Shown here: piece by piece, positions 7,720 to 13,256 of the stretch
Layout of the letters: each line of letters starts with the position of its first letter
Numbering within the stretch: position 1 is the first letter of the stretch
Assembly (NCBI GenBank): GCA_947374505.1
Contig: CANCCE010000059.1
Coordinates: forward strand, 1 to 13,256
Reading direction: 5' to 3'
Origin: Comamonadaceae bacterium
GTDB taxonomy: Bacteria > Pseudomonadota > Gammaproteobacteria > Burkholderiales > Burkholderiaceae_C
Length of the DNA stretch: 13,256 bases
Position numbers and translations under genes: made by a program
The notes under the pieces: model-generated
Told to the model about the DNA's origin: nothing
Seen by the model: the letters and a program-made list of their open reading frames with translations, nothing else
Databases searched by the model: none

Positions 7720-8718
7720 TCAGAACAATTTAGTCAAGTCCATGCCGGTGTAGAGCTGCGCCACTTGCGCCTCATAGCCGTTGAACAGCAGCGTCTTGCG
7801 CTTCTTGGCGAACAAGCCGTCTTCGCCAATGCGCCGTTCCGTCGCTTGGCTCCAGCGGGGGTGGCTGACGTTCGGGTTGACGTTGGAATAAAACCCATAC
7901 TCTTGCGCTGCCGCCTTGTTCCAAGCGGTGCGCGGTTCTTTGTCGGTGAAGCGAATCTTGACGATGCTCTTGCCACTCTTGAATCCATATTTCCAAGGCA
8001 CCACCAAACGCACCGGTGCGCCGTTTTGATTCGGCAAGACTTCGCCGTACATGCCGAAAGTCAACAAGGTCAGCGGGTTCATCGCCTCGTCCATGCGCAG
8101 GCCTTCCACATAAGGCCAATCGAGCACACGCGAGCCGACAAACGGCATGGTCTTGGGGTCTGCCAGCGTGACGAACTCGACATACTTGGCGCTGCCCAGC
8201 GGTTCGACTTTTTTAATCAGCTCGGCCAGCGAATAGCCGACCCACGGAATCACCATCGACCAGCCCTCGACACAGCGCATCCGGTAAATCCGCTCTTCTT
8301 GCGCACTGAGCTTGAGCAGCTCTTCGATGCCATAAGTTTTGGGTTGCTTGACCAGCCCTTCAATACTCACAGTCCACGGCCGAGTCGGGAGCGTGCCAGC
8401 GTTGCGGGCCGGGTCGCTTTTATCAGTGCCAAATTCGTAAAAATTGTTGTACGTGCTGGCGTCTTTGTAGTCGGTGAGCTTGTCCAGCGTCACGGCACCG
8501 GCCACCGCTGACTTAGCGCCTGCCAGCGCCGCATGTTTGCCGGGCGCGGTCATCGCCTGCGCCATCGCCTCGCGACCCGCCCAGCCAGCCAATGCAGCAC
8601 CGGCAGCGCCGCCAGCCATCAGTTTGATGAGTGCGCGTCGATCGCGGTAGACCCGCTCAGAGGTGATCTCGCTGGACACGGGATGAATAAAACCGTCTCG
8701 GTTGGTTTTGATCAGCAT
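7720..8718 (-). CDS. msrP: Periplasmic methionine sulfoxide reductase catalytic subunit MsrP (Tat-exported molybdoenzyme)
   Basis: MsrP (YedY) is a molybdenum-molybdopterin protein that reduces oxidised methionines in periplasmic proteins. The 332-residue product has a twin-arginine signal (Arg27-Arg28 in DRRALIKLM, then an Ala/Gly-rich hydrophobic stretch ending AMAQA). The molybdenum-ligating Cys149 lies in MRCVEGWSMVIPWVGYSL, a family hallmark, and the VVPWKYGFKSGKSIVKIRFTDKEPRTAW and SHPRWSQATERRIGE segments match the C-terminal half of YedY-type proteins. The ATG at 8716-8718 is chosen because AAGGA stands six bases upstream and the Tat motif falls near residue 27. The reading open to 8841 has no such support. 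It is the first gene of msrPQ; its leader holds inverted repeats (see 8741-8790). Confidence 0.96.
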   Translation of the reverse strand: MLIKTNRDGFIHPVSSEITSERVYRDRRALIKLMAGGAAGAALAGWAGREAMAQAMTAPGKHAALAGAKSAVAGAVTLDKLTDYKDASTYNNFYEFGTDKSDPARNAGTLPTRPWTVSIEGLVKQPKTYGIEELLKLSAQEERIYRMRCVEGWSMVIPWVGYSLAELIKKVEPLGSAKYVEFVTLADPKTMPFVGSRVLDWPYVEGLRMDEAMNPLTLLTFGMYGEVLPNQNGAPVRLVVPWKYGFKSGKSIVKIRFTDKEPRTAWNKAAAQEYGFYSNVNPNVSHPRWSQATERRIGEDGLFAKKRKTLLFNGYEAQVAQLYTGMDLTKLF

Positions 8719-8927
8719 GGTGGTTCCTTTAAAAAGAGCGTCTTGGCTACGCCCGGTCAATACGCTCACGATGAGCGTGCGATGCCAAGAAAAAAGGCGT
8801 CTTGCAACCTTAATCTCGCCAGTGTAGCGAGGAACCAGCAAGCACTGAACCGAGCGACTCTAAACCCAAGAAACAACCAAACTCGCGAACGGGAGAAGAA
8901 CAAGGCAGTGCATCAATTCATTCGAAC
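8719..8927. promoter_or_regulatory. msrP upstream region between manC and msrP, with structured leader
   Basis: A 209-bp gap before msrP. It contains the AAGGA ribosome binding site of msrP, nested inverted repeats at 8741-8790, two near-identical copies of a 15-base element (8731-8745 and 8790-8804, 13 of 15 identical), and a small inverted repeat CTCGC/GCGAG at 8815-8819 and 8827-8831. A TTGACC (complement of 8755-8760) resembles a -35 element but no good -10 follows at 17 bp. No terminator with a U-tract is visible after manC. No short coding sequence stood out. Confidence 0.4.
8741..8790 (-). repeat. Nested inverted repeats in the msrP leader
   Basis: An outer pair TCTTGGC (8741-8747) / GCCAAGA (8784-8790) encloses an inner perfect hairpin ACGCTCA (8762-8768), CGA, TGAGCGT (8772-8778). 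Both stems are seven base pairs without mismatch. The structure ends about 22 bases before the msrP start. It may be an RNA leader fold or one or two operators; no known riboswitch was recognised, and it is not followed by a U-run on either strand. Confidence 0.55.
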
Positions 8928-10361
8928 TTAATTCACGTCACTCATCAACACGCGCCCGTAGATGTCTTCAAAACGCACAATATCGTCTTCACCTAGATAG
9001 CTGCCAGTCTGCACCTCAATCATGACCACGATGTCAGTCCCGATATTTTGCAGCCGGTGCTTGTGACCCGCAGAAATGTAAGTGGATTCATTGGCTTTGA
9101 GGGTGACCTCATGGTCACCGTTGGTGACCTTGGCAGAACCGCTGACCACAACCCAATGCTCGCTGCGATGATGATGCATTTGCAAGCTCAGGCTGGCGCC
9201 GGGTTTGACTTCGATGCGCTTGATCTTAAAGCCAGGCCCTTCTTCGAGCACGGTGTAAGTGCCCCAAGGCCGGTGCACGGTGTTGTGCAACTTGTGTGCC
9301 GCGTGGCCTTTGGCTTTGAGCTCAGCGTAAATGTGTTTGACGTCTTGCACACAGGCTTTGTCAGCCACCAGCAGGGCGTCCGGGGTATCGATGATGACGA
9401 GGTTGTCCAACCCCACCGTACCCACTAATCGGGTGGTGCTTTGGATGGTGCAATTGCGCGTGTTGTACATCAAGGCGTCACCGTCGACGCGGTTACCTTG
9501 CTCATTCGGCGAGCCAAGGTCACCCAGGGCGTTCCAAGAGCCGATGTCGCTCCAGCCAATATGACAGGGCACCACAGCCACTTGATCTGACTTTTCCATC
9601 ACGGCGTAGTCTATAGATTCGCTGGGGACAAGCTGAAAGGTGGCCGGGTCAAGCTCAAGCCTGACAACGCCCTTGCCATGCGCCAGAGTGGACTGGCGAA
9701 TGCAAACTTCCACCGCCTGCAGTATGTCGGGACAGAGTTTTTCCATCTGCTGCAACAAGGTGTCTACAGTGAAGCAAAACATGCCGGAGTTCCACAAGAA
9801 TCGGCCTGAGGTGAGGTAAGCCAGCGCGTTGTCGAGTGATGGTTTTTCAACAAAACGCAGCACGGTGTTGCCCACCGCCTCGATATAGCCGTAGCCCGTT
9901 TCAGGACTAGAGGGCTGTATGCCAAACGTCACCAGCTGACCGGCTGCGGCCAGTTGGCTGGCCTGCTGCACTGCGGCAGCAAAAGCCGCTTGGTCTGCAA
10001 TCAGGTGGTCTGCAGCCAGCACCAGCATCAGGGCGTCTTTGCCGTGCTGCTGGCGCACTTGCAGCGCCGCAGCAGCAATGGCTGCGGCCGTGTTGCGACC
10101 AAAAGGCTCGAGAATGAAAGAAGTGGAGATGCCGGTGGTATTGATTTCAGCCAACTCGTCTTCCGTCTTGAAGAAGAAGTCGCGATTGGTGACGGTTAAG
10201 ACTTCAGCCACATGCGGCAACTGGGCGCCGCGCAAAAATGCTTTTTGCAACAAGCTTTGACCATCCGCAAGGCGGATGAAAGGTTTGGGATGCTGTTCGC
10301 GAGAAACCGGCCAAAGCCGTGAGCCTGCGCCGCCACAAAGTATGGTGGGAATGAGTTTCAA
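8928..10361 (-). CDS. manC: Bifunctional mannose-1-phosphate guanylyltransferase / mannose-6-phosphate isomerase
   Basis: This cytosolic enzyme makes GDP-mannose for exopolysaccharide, capsule or LPS: it isomerises fructose-6-phosphate to mannose-6-phosphate and joins mannose-1-phosphate to GMP. The 477 residues match the two-domain type II (CpsB/AlgA/XanB) family. N-terminal nucleotidyltransferase signature: CGGAGSRLWPVSREQHPKPF (residues 9-28), with FVEKP at 170-174. C-terminal cupin isomerase domain: PWGTYTVLEEGPGFKIKRIEVKPG, then metal-ligand HHHRSEHW at 396-403 and a final GSYLGEDDIVRFEDIYGR. The start is TTG at 10359-10361: the signature begins at residue 9, an in-frame stop lies 13 codons upstream, and no ATG intervenes. 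No glycosyltransferase or manB neighbour is in the window, so its polysaccharide is unknown. Confidence 0.95.
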   Translation of the reverse strand: MKLIPTILCGGAGSRLWPVSREQHPKPFIRLADGQSLLQKAFLRGAQLPHVAEVLTVTNRDFFFKTEDELAEINTTGISTSFILEPFGRNTAAAIAAAALQVRQQHGKDALMLVLAADHLIADQAAFAAAVQQASQLAAAGQLVTFGIQPSSPETGYGYIEAVGNTVLRFVEKPSLDNALAYLTSGRFLWNSGMFCFTVDTLLQQMEKLCPDILQAVEVCIRQSTLAHGKGVVRLELDPATFQLVPSESIDYAVMEKSDQVAVVPCHIGWSDIGSWNALGDLGSPNEQGNRVDGDALMYNTRNCTIQSTTRLVGTVGLDNLVIIDTPDALLVADKACVQDVKHIYAELKAKGHAAHKLHNTVHRPWGTYTVLEEGPGFKIKRIEVKPGASLSLQMHHHRSEHWVVVSGSAKVTNGDHEVTLKANESTYISAGHKHRLQNIGTDIVVMIEVQTGSYLGEDDIVRFEDIYGRVLMSDVN

Positions 10362-10646
10362 GTTGCGTTCGCCTGATTGTTGGATTCGCAGTGTTCAGTG
10401 ACTGCTCGCGAAAGACGGGGTAAAGATATTTCGGGGGCAGCACCTCGGATCACGAGGGGCACCATTAATACTTAAGTCTCCACGAGATCATAAGCCTCAC
10501 GCTATTTTAGCTGAGTTGCATCTGCCAACAACAGGTTCGAAACGACCAATTGAGAGTCACAACTGTGACTCTCTTCAAGAGATCTAATCATCAGAACAAC
10601 CGCAGAGATGTGGGTTCGTGCTCCCCTTTTGCCCCCACAAAAACGC
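10362..10646. promoter_or_regulatory. Upstream region of manC with candidate promoter and palindrome
   Basis: This 285-bp gap between the winged-helix gene and manC appears non-coding. On the minus strand TTGTTG (complement of 10526-10531) and TAAAAT (complement of 10504-10509), 16 bp apart, form a moderate sigma-70-like promoter. It would start transcription near 10497, giving a leader of about 136 nt. A perfect 22-bp palindrome lies at 10552-10573, centred about 65 bp upstream of that start. A small repeat CCTCG/CGAGG flanks GATCA near 10443-10457 in the leader. A TGTGGG/CCCACA pair with a long loop lies at about 10609-10640. Promoter assignment is by eye and tentative. Confidence 0.4.
10552..10573. 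repeat. Perfect 22-bp palindrome, likely operator
   Basis: GAGAGTCACA (10552-10561), AC, TGTGACTCTC (10564-10573): ten perfectly complementary positions per arm with a two-base centre. As RNA it would form a nine-pair hairpin with a four-base loop. Neither strand has a T-run after it (TTCAAGAG on plus, AATTGG on minus), so it is a poor intrinsic terminator. Length and symmetry fit a dimeric regulator binding site. The half-site order TCACA-N2-TGTGA is the reverse of the CRP consensus. Confidence 0.7.
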
Positions 10647-11006
10647 TCAGTCAGCCTGGGCTTCGTTCAAGCACTTGCCCAGTTGTGAAAAGTACCGGTC
10701 AGCGACTGGCGTCGGCATGACGTACTTGATGCGTGTATCGATCTCGTCGGATACCAAGGAAATAACGCCTTTTTTACGCAATGACTTGAGTCGCCGATGG
10801 GCGGTGGTGGAAGACACGTCATCATAGATAGCCATCGCCTGTAGCACGGTGATTTTTTGTTCAGCATGCCAGACTGTCGCGAACAAATGCAGGAGTCGCT
10901 CTTCAACAGGGTCCAGTTTTGGGAAATCTGGCAGCTGGTGAACAGCTTTGACCAGATTTAAAAACCGGAGGTAGGTTTGGGAATGCTGGATGGCGATAGA
11001 GGTCAT
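10647..11006 (-). CDS. Small winged-helix transcriptional regulator (MarR-like)
   Basis: A 119-residue cytosolic protein with a predicted winged helix-turn-helix, probably a DNA-binding regulator; I do not recognise a named family member. Visible parts: an N-terminal helical region (TYLRFLNLVKAVHQLP, about 11-26), a helix VEERLLHLFATVWHAEQK (34-51), the HTH ITVLQAMAIYDDVSSTTAHRR (52-72), which continues as LKSLRKKGVISL, then the wing VSDEIDTRIKYVMPT. No ligand-binding or receiver domain is present. The ATG at 11004-11006 is preferred because the segment after it looks protein-like, although its ribosome binding site is poor. A TTG at 11070-11072 preceded by AAGGA would add 22 residues. It is divergent from the phasin gene and stands 285 bp upstream of manC on the same strand, so either could be its target. 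Confidence 0.75.
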   Translation of the reverse strand: MTSIAIQHSQTYLRFLNLVKAVHQLPDFPKLDPVEERLLHLFATVWHAEQKITVLQAMAIYDDVSSTTAHRRLKSLRKKGVISLVSDEIDTRIKYVMPTPVADRYFSQLGKCLNEAQAD

Positions 11007-11199
11007 CTTTTGATGATAATTCAAAATATAAAAACTAACTAAGTTGCTTTCAGAAAAGACAACTTGTTTCAATCTTCCTTATTCATTTAGAAGGTTGGGT
11101 CTAAATAAAAATGGCTTTATCGGTTTAGCATGAGATCTAGCCTTGTTTTTGTTTTTGTTTTTGTTTTTTGAGTTCATTTTTCAGTCAGGATCCAAAGTT
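11007..11199. promoter_or_regulatory. Divergent AT-rich region between winged-helix regulator and phasin gene
   Basis: A 193-bp spacer that must hold promoters in both directions. It contains an inverted repeat AAGTTG (11041-11046) / CAACTT (11060-11065) separated by 13 bases, extendable to ten positions with two mismatches, which could be an operator. TTGGGT (11095-11100) followed after 17 bp by TATCGG is a weak candidate promoter for the phasin gene. Four tandem GTTTTT units stand at 11145-11168, and AGGA at 11187-11190 is the likely ribosome binding site. Confidence 0.4.
11145..11168 (+). repeat. Tandem hexamer repeat (GTTTTT)4
   Basis: Four uninterrupted copies of GTTTTT followed by another T and G, within the leader of the phasin gene and 31 bases before its ATG. 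A reading frame through the repeat would encode alternating Phe/Leu from a TTG at 11143, which is not a plausible phasin N-terminus. Copy-number change would alter leader length, not protein frame. Confidence 0.85.
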
Positions 11200-11676
11200 A
11201 TGCCCAGCAAAAAACAACCCGCCTCCGGTAAACCGCCAAGCCCCGGCACGGGTCTGATTCAGGAATCTGCTCAACAGATATGGCTTGCCGGCTTGGGCGC
11301 ATTTGCCAAGGCGCAAGAAGAAGGCAGCAAGGTGTTTCAGGGTTTGGTGAAGGATGGCCTAGACCTGCAGCGCCAAACCAAGGTGGCCGCTGAAGAAAAA
11401 CTGGCTGAGGCCTCCAGGAAGCTGCGCAGCTTGGCTGAGGCATCGAACCTGAGCGTGTCCAACTTGGGGGCCAAGGCGACACAACCCTGGGACAAGCTGG
11501 AGAGCATTTTTGAAGAACGCGTGGCCAAGGCGCTGAAGCATTTGGGCCTGCCGTCTGTGCAAGAGTTTGAGGTGCTGAAGGCCGAACTGGCGGCGCTGAA
11601 GAAAAAGGTAACGCTTCTGGAGGGTGCTGCCAAGCCGGTCAAGCCAAGGGCGGTTAAAAAAACACCCCGCATCTGA
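11200..11676 (+). CDS. Phasin family protein (polyhydroxyalkanoate granule-associated)
   Basis: Phasins coat polyhydroxyalkanoate granules and control granule number, size and segregation. The 158-residue product starts with a polar Lys/Pro-rich segment. The PhaF/PhaI-type phasin domain follows: QQIWLAGLGAFAKAQEEG (26-43), VFQGLVKDGLDLQRQ (45-59), and an Ala/Glu/Lys-rich amphipathic helix to about residue 82. Then comes WDKLESIFEERVAKALKHLGLPS (97-119), a short leucine-zipper-like coiled coil VLKAELAALKKKVTLLEGA (125-143), and a basic tail KPVKPRAVKKTPRI. The tail resembles, in miniature, the Lys/Pro/Ala DNA-binding tail of PhaF; that it binds DNA is inference. The ATG at 11200 with AGGA nine bases upstream is preferred over the TTG at 11143. 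A TetR regulator follows, as in pha loci where phaD lies next to phasins, but no PHA synthase is in the window. Confidence 0.88.
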   Translation: MPSKKQPASGKPPSPGTGLIQESAQQIWLAGLGAFAKAQEEGSKVFQGLVKDGLDLQRQTKVAAEEKLAEASRKLRSLAEASNLSVSNLGAKATQPWDKLESIFEERVAKALKHLGLPSVQEFEVLKAELAALKKKVTLLEGAAKPVKPRAVKKTPRI

Positions 11677-11725
11677 GCGCTACTGGCCTTCCCTACTTAC
11701 CCAGCGCCGATGCCTGAGGTAGAGT

Positions 11726-11743
11726 GGCTCTCAATAAAGAGTC
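11726..11743 (+). promoter_or_regulatory. Small inverted repeat next to the TetR gene ribosome binding site
   Basis: GGCTCT (11726-11731), CAATAA, AGAGTC (11738-11743) can pair over six positions with one G-U wobble. It ends one base before the AGAGGG ribosome binding site (11745-11750) of the TetR gene. It could be an autoregulatory operator or a translational hairpin, but it is short and may be chance. Confidence 0.25.
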
Positions 11744-11757
11744 AAGAGGGCAAACCG

Positions 11758-12435
11758 ATGGCCAAAAAAGCGCCGCGCCGCACAGCGGAGCGCATTCTGG
11801 AGGTAACACTGGAGCTGTTCAACCGCTTTGGTGAACCCAATGTCTCGACCACGCTGATCTCGGCGGAACTCGGCATCAGCCCGGGTAATCTCTACTACCA
11901 CTACCCGGCCAAAGATGAGCTGATCAATTCGCTGCTAGACCGCTACGAAACCGCCCTGAATGAATTGCTCGGTGCCGGCGAAGGCGTGCGCGATGTAGAA
12001 GATGCCTGGTTCTTCATGCATTCGCTGTTTGAATTGATTTGGCAGTACCGCTTTTTGTATCGCGACCTGAACGACTTGCTGAGCAAAAACCGCAAGCTGG
12101 AGACGCATTTTCAGCGCGTCATCGAGCATAAGACCCGCTCTGTCAAAGCCCTGCTGAACAGCCTGGTGCGCCACCACGCGATGACCATGGACACGCGTGA
12201 GGCTGAACCCACAGCCACCAGCATGGTGGTGGTGCTGACTTACTGGCTGAGCTTTGAGTATGTCCGCGATCCGCGCCACGCGCTCGAACCGGAGCATGCC
12301 CAAATGGCCTTGTTGCGCGGCGCGCACCATGTACTCAACCTGCTGATTCCCTACCTTGAACCCGGCCAGCGGCTGCACTTACAAGCCCTTGTAACGGCCT
12401 ACACCAGCGCTGCGACAGTTGACGATCCAAAGTGA
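11758..12435 (+). CDS. TetR/AcrR family transcriptional regulator, PhaD-like
   Basis: A 225-residue DNA-binding regulator. The N-terminal TetR domain spans about residues 5-60: RTAERILEVTLELFNRFGEPNVSTTLISAELGISPGN (8-44), with recognition helix and tail SPGNLYYHYPAKDELINSLL, which is typical of the family. The remaining ~165 residues form an all-helical ligand or dimerisation domain containing WFFMHSLFELIWQYRFLYRDLNDLL and a long C-terminal helical pair. The position directly after a phasin gene recalls PhaD, the TetR-like activator of medium-chain PHA genes in Pseudomonas; orthology is inferred, not shown. The ATG at 11758 is preceded by AGAGGG seven bases upstream and is preferred over the ATG at 11710. 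The next gene begins 17 bases after the stop, so the two are probably cotranscribed. Confidence 0.92.
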   Translation: MAKKAPRRTAERILEVTLELFNRFGEPNVSTTLISAELGISPGNLYYHYPAKDELINSLLDRYETALNELLGAGEGVRDVEDAWFFMHSLFELIWQYRFLYRDLNDLLSKNRKLETHFQRVIEHKTRSVKALLNSLVRHHAMTMDTREAEPTATSMVVVLTYWLSFEYVRDPRHALEPEHAQMALLRGAHHVLNLLIPYLEPGQRLHLQALVTAYTSAATVDDPK

Positions 12436-12452
12436 TCGCAGGAGACATACCG

Positions 12453-13226
12453 ATGGTCACTTGGAGCCGCTTCATCAGTTCGGACAGTGTCCAGTTTAAC
12501 GAGGCAAATCTGCAAAAAAACTGGTTGCGCCTACACCGCTGCGATGCCGAGCCACTGCCTGTAAACAGCGACGTTTTGCACGCTTGGGTGCTGTTTCACA
12601 ACGGCGACTTTCAACAAGCTGCAGACAAGGGTCTGAAGGCTGGTAACGATGGCGTGACCGTGGCCAACAAGGCCACCAGCGTCTATGCACGCTTTTTGGA
12701 GAAGCGTGAAAAAATCAAGCTCGCCTTGTTTTTAGAAGTTGCCGCCCGGGCGGAGGCGCAGCAAGCGCTTATGCCCCACAACCCGAATGCCTTTTTTTGG
12801 CAGGCCTATGCACTCAGCCAATATGGCCAAGCTATCAGCGTGGCCAAAGGCATGACACAGGGTGTTGGTAACAAAGTGAAAGCGGCGCTGAACCGCACCA
12901 TAGAACTTTGCCCCGCACATGCCGATGCGCACTTGGCACTGGCGTCTTTTCACGCCGAGGTGATCGACAAAGTCGGCGCGCTGATTGCCGGCATGACCTA
13001 TGGCGCCAAAAAAGAAACTGGCTTAGCGCTGTTCAAGCAGGCGCTGCAACTTAACCCGGACTCGCCCGTGAGCCTGATCGACTACGCCAATGGACTGCTC
13101 ATGCTCGAAGGCGAGAAAAAAATCAAAGAGGCCTCCAGGCTTTACCAACAAGCTGTGGCCAGCCAGCCTCAAGATGCGCTGGAGCGGTTGGGCGTTGCGC
13201 TGGCGCGGGTGGAGTTGCAGAACTGA
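12453..13226 (+). CDS. TPR-containing protein of unknown function
   Basis: A 257-residue soluble protein without signal peptide or membrane segment. The C-terminal two-thirds consist of helical repeats with tetratricopeptide character: about residues 95-125 (AEAQQALMPHNPNAFFWQAYAL), 141-172 (KVKAALNRTIELCPAHADAHLALASFH), 188-220 (GLALFKQALQLNPDSPVSLIDYANGLLML) and 224-250 (IKEASRLYQQAVASQPQDALERLGVAL). TPR proteins act as scaffolds; no catalytic motif was seen. The ATG at 12453 has an ideal AGGAG eight bases upstream. A GTG at 12432 overlapping the TetR stop (GTGA) would add seven residues. Sitting directly after a TetR gene and near a phasin gene, it may belong to the same functional cassette, but its role is not known to me. 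The last 30 bases of the window, after its stop, show no feature. Confidence 0.85.
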   Translation: MVTWSRFISSDSVQFNEANLQKNWLRLHRCDAEPLPVNSDVLHAWVLFHNGDFQQAADKGLKAGNDGVTVANKATSVYARFLEKREKIKLALFLEVAARAEAQQALMPHNPNAFFWQAYALSQYGQAISVAKGMTQGVGNKVKAALNRTIELCPAHADAHLALASFHAEVIDKVGALIAGMTYGAKKETGLALFKQALQLNPDSPVSLIDYANGLLMLEGEKKIKEASRLYQQAVASQPQDALERLGVALARVELQN

Positions 13227-13256
13227 GGGGTTCGGAGATGGGGGTGGACTGCCGCG

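Noticed and set aside
7684..8511. 275-codon open frame on the plus strand
   Set aside because: It is antisense to msrP and the msrQ start. Both minus-strand proteins show clear family motifs (Tat signal, molybdenum Cys, haem His), while the plus-strand frame shows none.
9048..9428. 126-codon plus-strand frame inside manC
   Set aside because: Antisense to the conserved cupin domain of the GDP-mannose enzyme; no ribosome site or protein-like pattern.
10552..10573. Palindrome as intrinsic terminator or CRP site
   Set aside because: No T-run on either strand, and the half-sites are in the opposite order to the CRP consensus TGTGA-N6-TCACA.
10609..10640. TGTGGG/CCCACA pair as terminator of the winged-helix gene
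   Set aside because: The loop is about 20 bases and no T-run follows in the minus-strand direction; at best a weak structure.
11143..11199. Phe/Leu-repeat N-terminal extension of the phasin from TTG 11143
   Set aside because: Arises from translating the GTTTTT repeats; a hydrophobic leader does not fit a cytosolic granule protein, and an ATG with a ribosome site stands at 11200.
12432..12452. GTG start of the TPR gene overlapping the TetR stop
   Set aside because: Possible, but the ATG at 12453 has an ideal AGGAG at eight bases, which lies inside the longer reading; kept only as an alternative.
1..13256. Mobile element, prophage, CRISPR, tRNA or toxin-antitoxin system
   Set aside because: No integrase or transposase motifs, no repeat-spacer array, no tRNA-like cloverleaf and no paired small toxin/antitoxin frames were found on reading both strands; the gene set is conserved chromosomal.

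Overview
The window looks like chromosomal DNA from a betaproteobacterium of the order Burkholderiales, most probably a Comamonadaceae member of the Polaromonas/Rhodoferax type. This is inferred from gene order (pilMNOP divergent from ponA/mrcA, then cyaY, an LptM-like lipoprotein and lysA), from the protein sequences, and from moderate GC with AT-rich intergenic spacers. No rRNA, tRNA, CRISPR array, integrase, transposase or insertion sequence was seen. The genes are mostly conserved housekeeping genes, with a more lineage-specific right third.

Left part (1-2606, minus strand): the inner-membrane assembly genes of the type IV pilus, pilM-pilN-pilO-pilP, in one operon with overlapping genes. 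pilP runs off the left edge, and pilQ would be expected next. A 177-bp AT-rich divergent spacer separates pilM from the penicillin-binding protein 1A gene (mrcA, plus strand), which has a perfect TATAAT box just before its likely start.

Middle (5180-8718): mrcA converges on cyaY (frataxin), with overlapping stop codons. Only 12 nt separate the divergent starts of cyaY and a small LptM-like lipoprotein gene. The latter is coupled by an ATGA overlap to lysA (diaminopimelate decarboxylase, last step of lysine synthesis). lysA converges on msrP-msrQ, the periplasmic methionine sulfoxide reductase and its haem-binding membrane partner. The msrP leader carries nested inverted repeats.

Right part (8928-13226): a bifunctional mannose-1-phosphate guanylyltransferase / mannose-6-phosphate isomerase gene (GDP-mannose for surface polysaccharide) lies downstream of a small winged-helix regulator on the same strand. 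The 285-bp gap between them holds a perfect 22-bp palindrome. Divergent from the regulator is a phasin-family gene (polyhydroxyalkanoate granule protein), then a TetR/PhaD-like regulator and a TPR-type protein of unknown role. The last two are close enough to be translationally coupled. A (GTTTTT)4 repeat lies just upstream of the phasin gene.

No clearly unprecedented multi-gene system is visible. The best leads are the regulator/palindrome/manC arrangement, the phasin-TetR-TPR cassette, the structured msrP leader, and two low-complexity tracts (C9 in the lipoprotein gene, GTTTTT repeats before the phasin gene).
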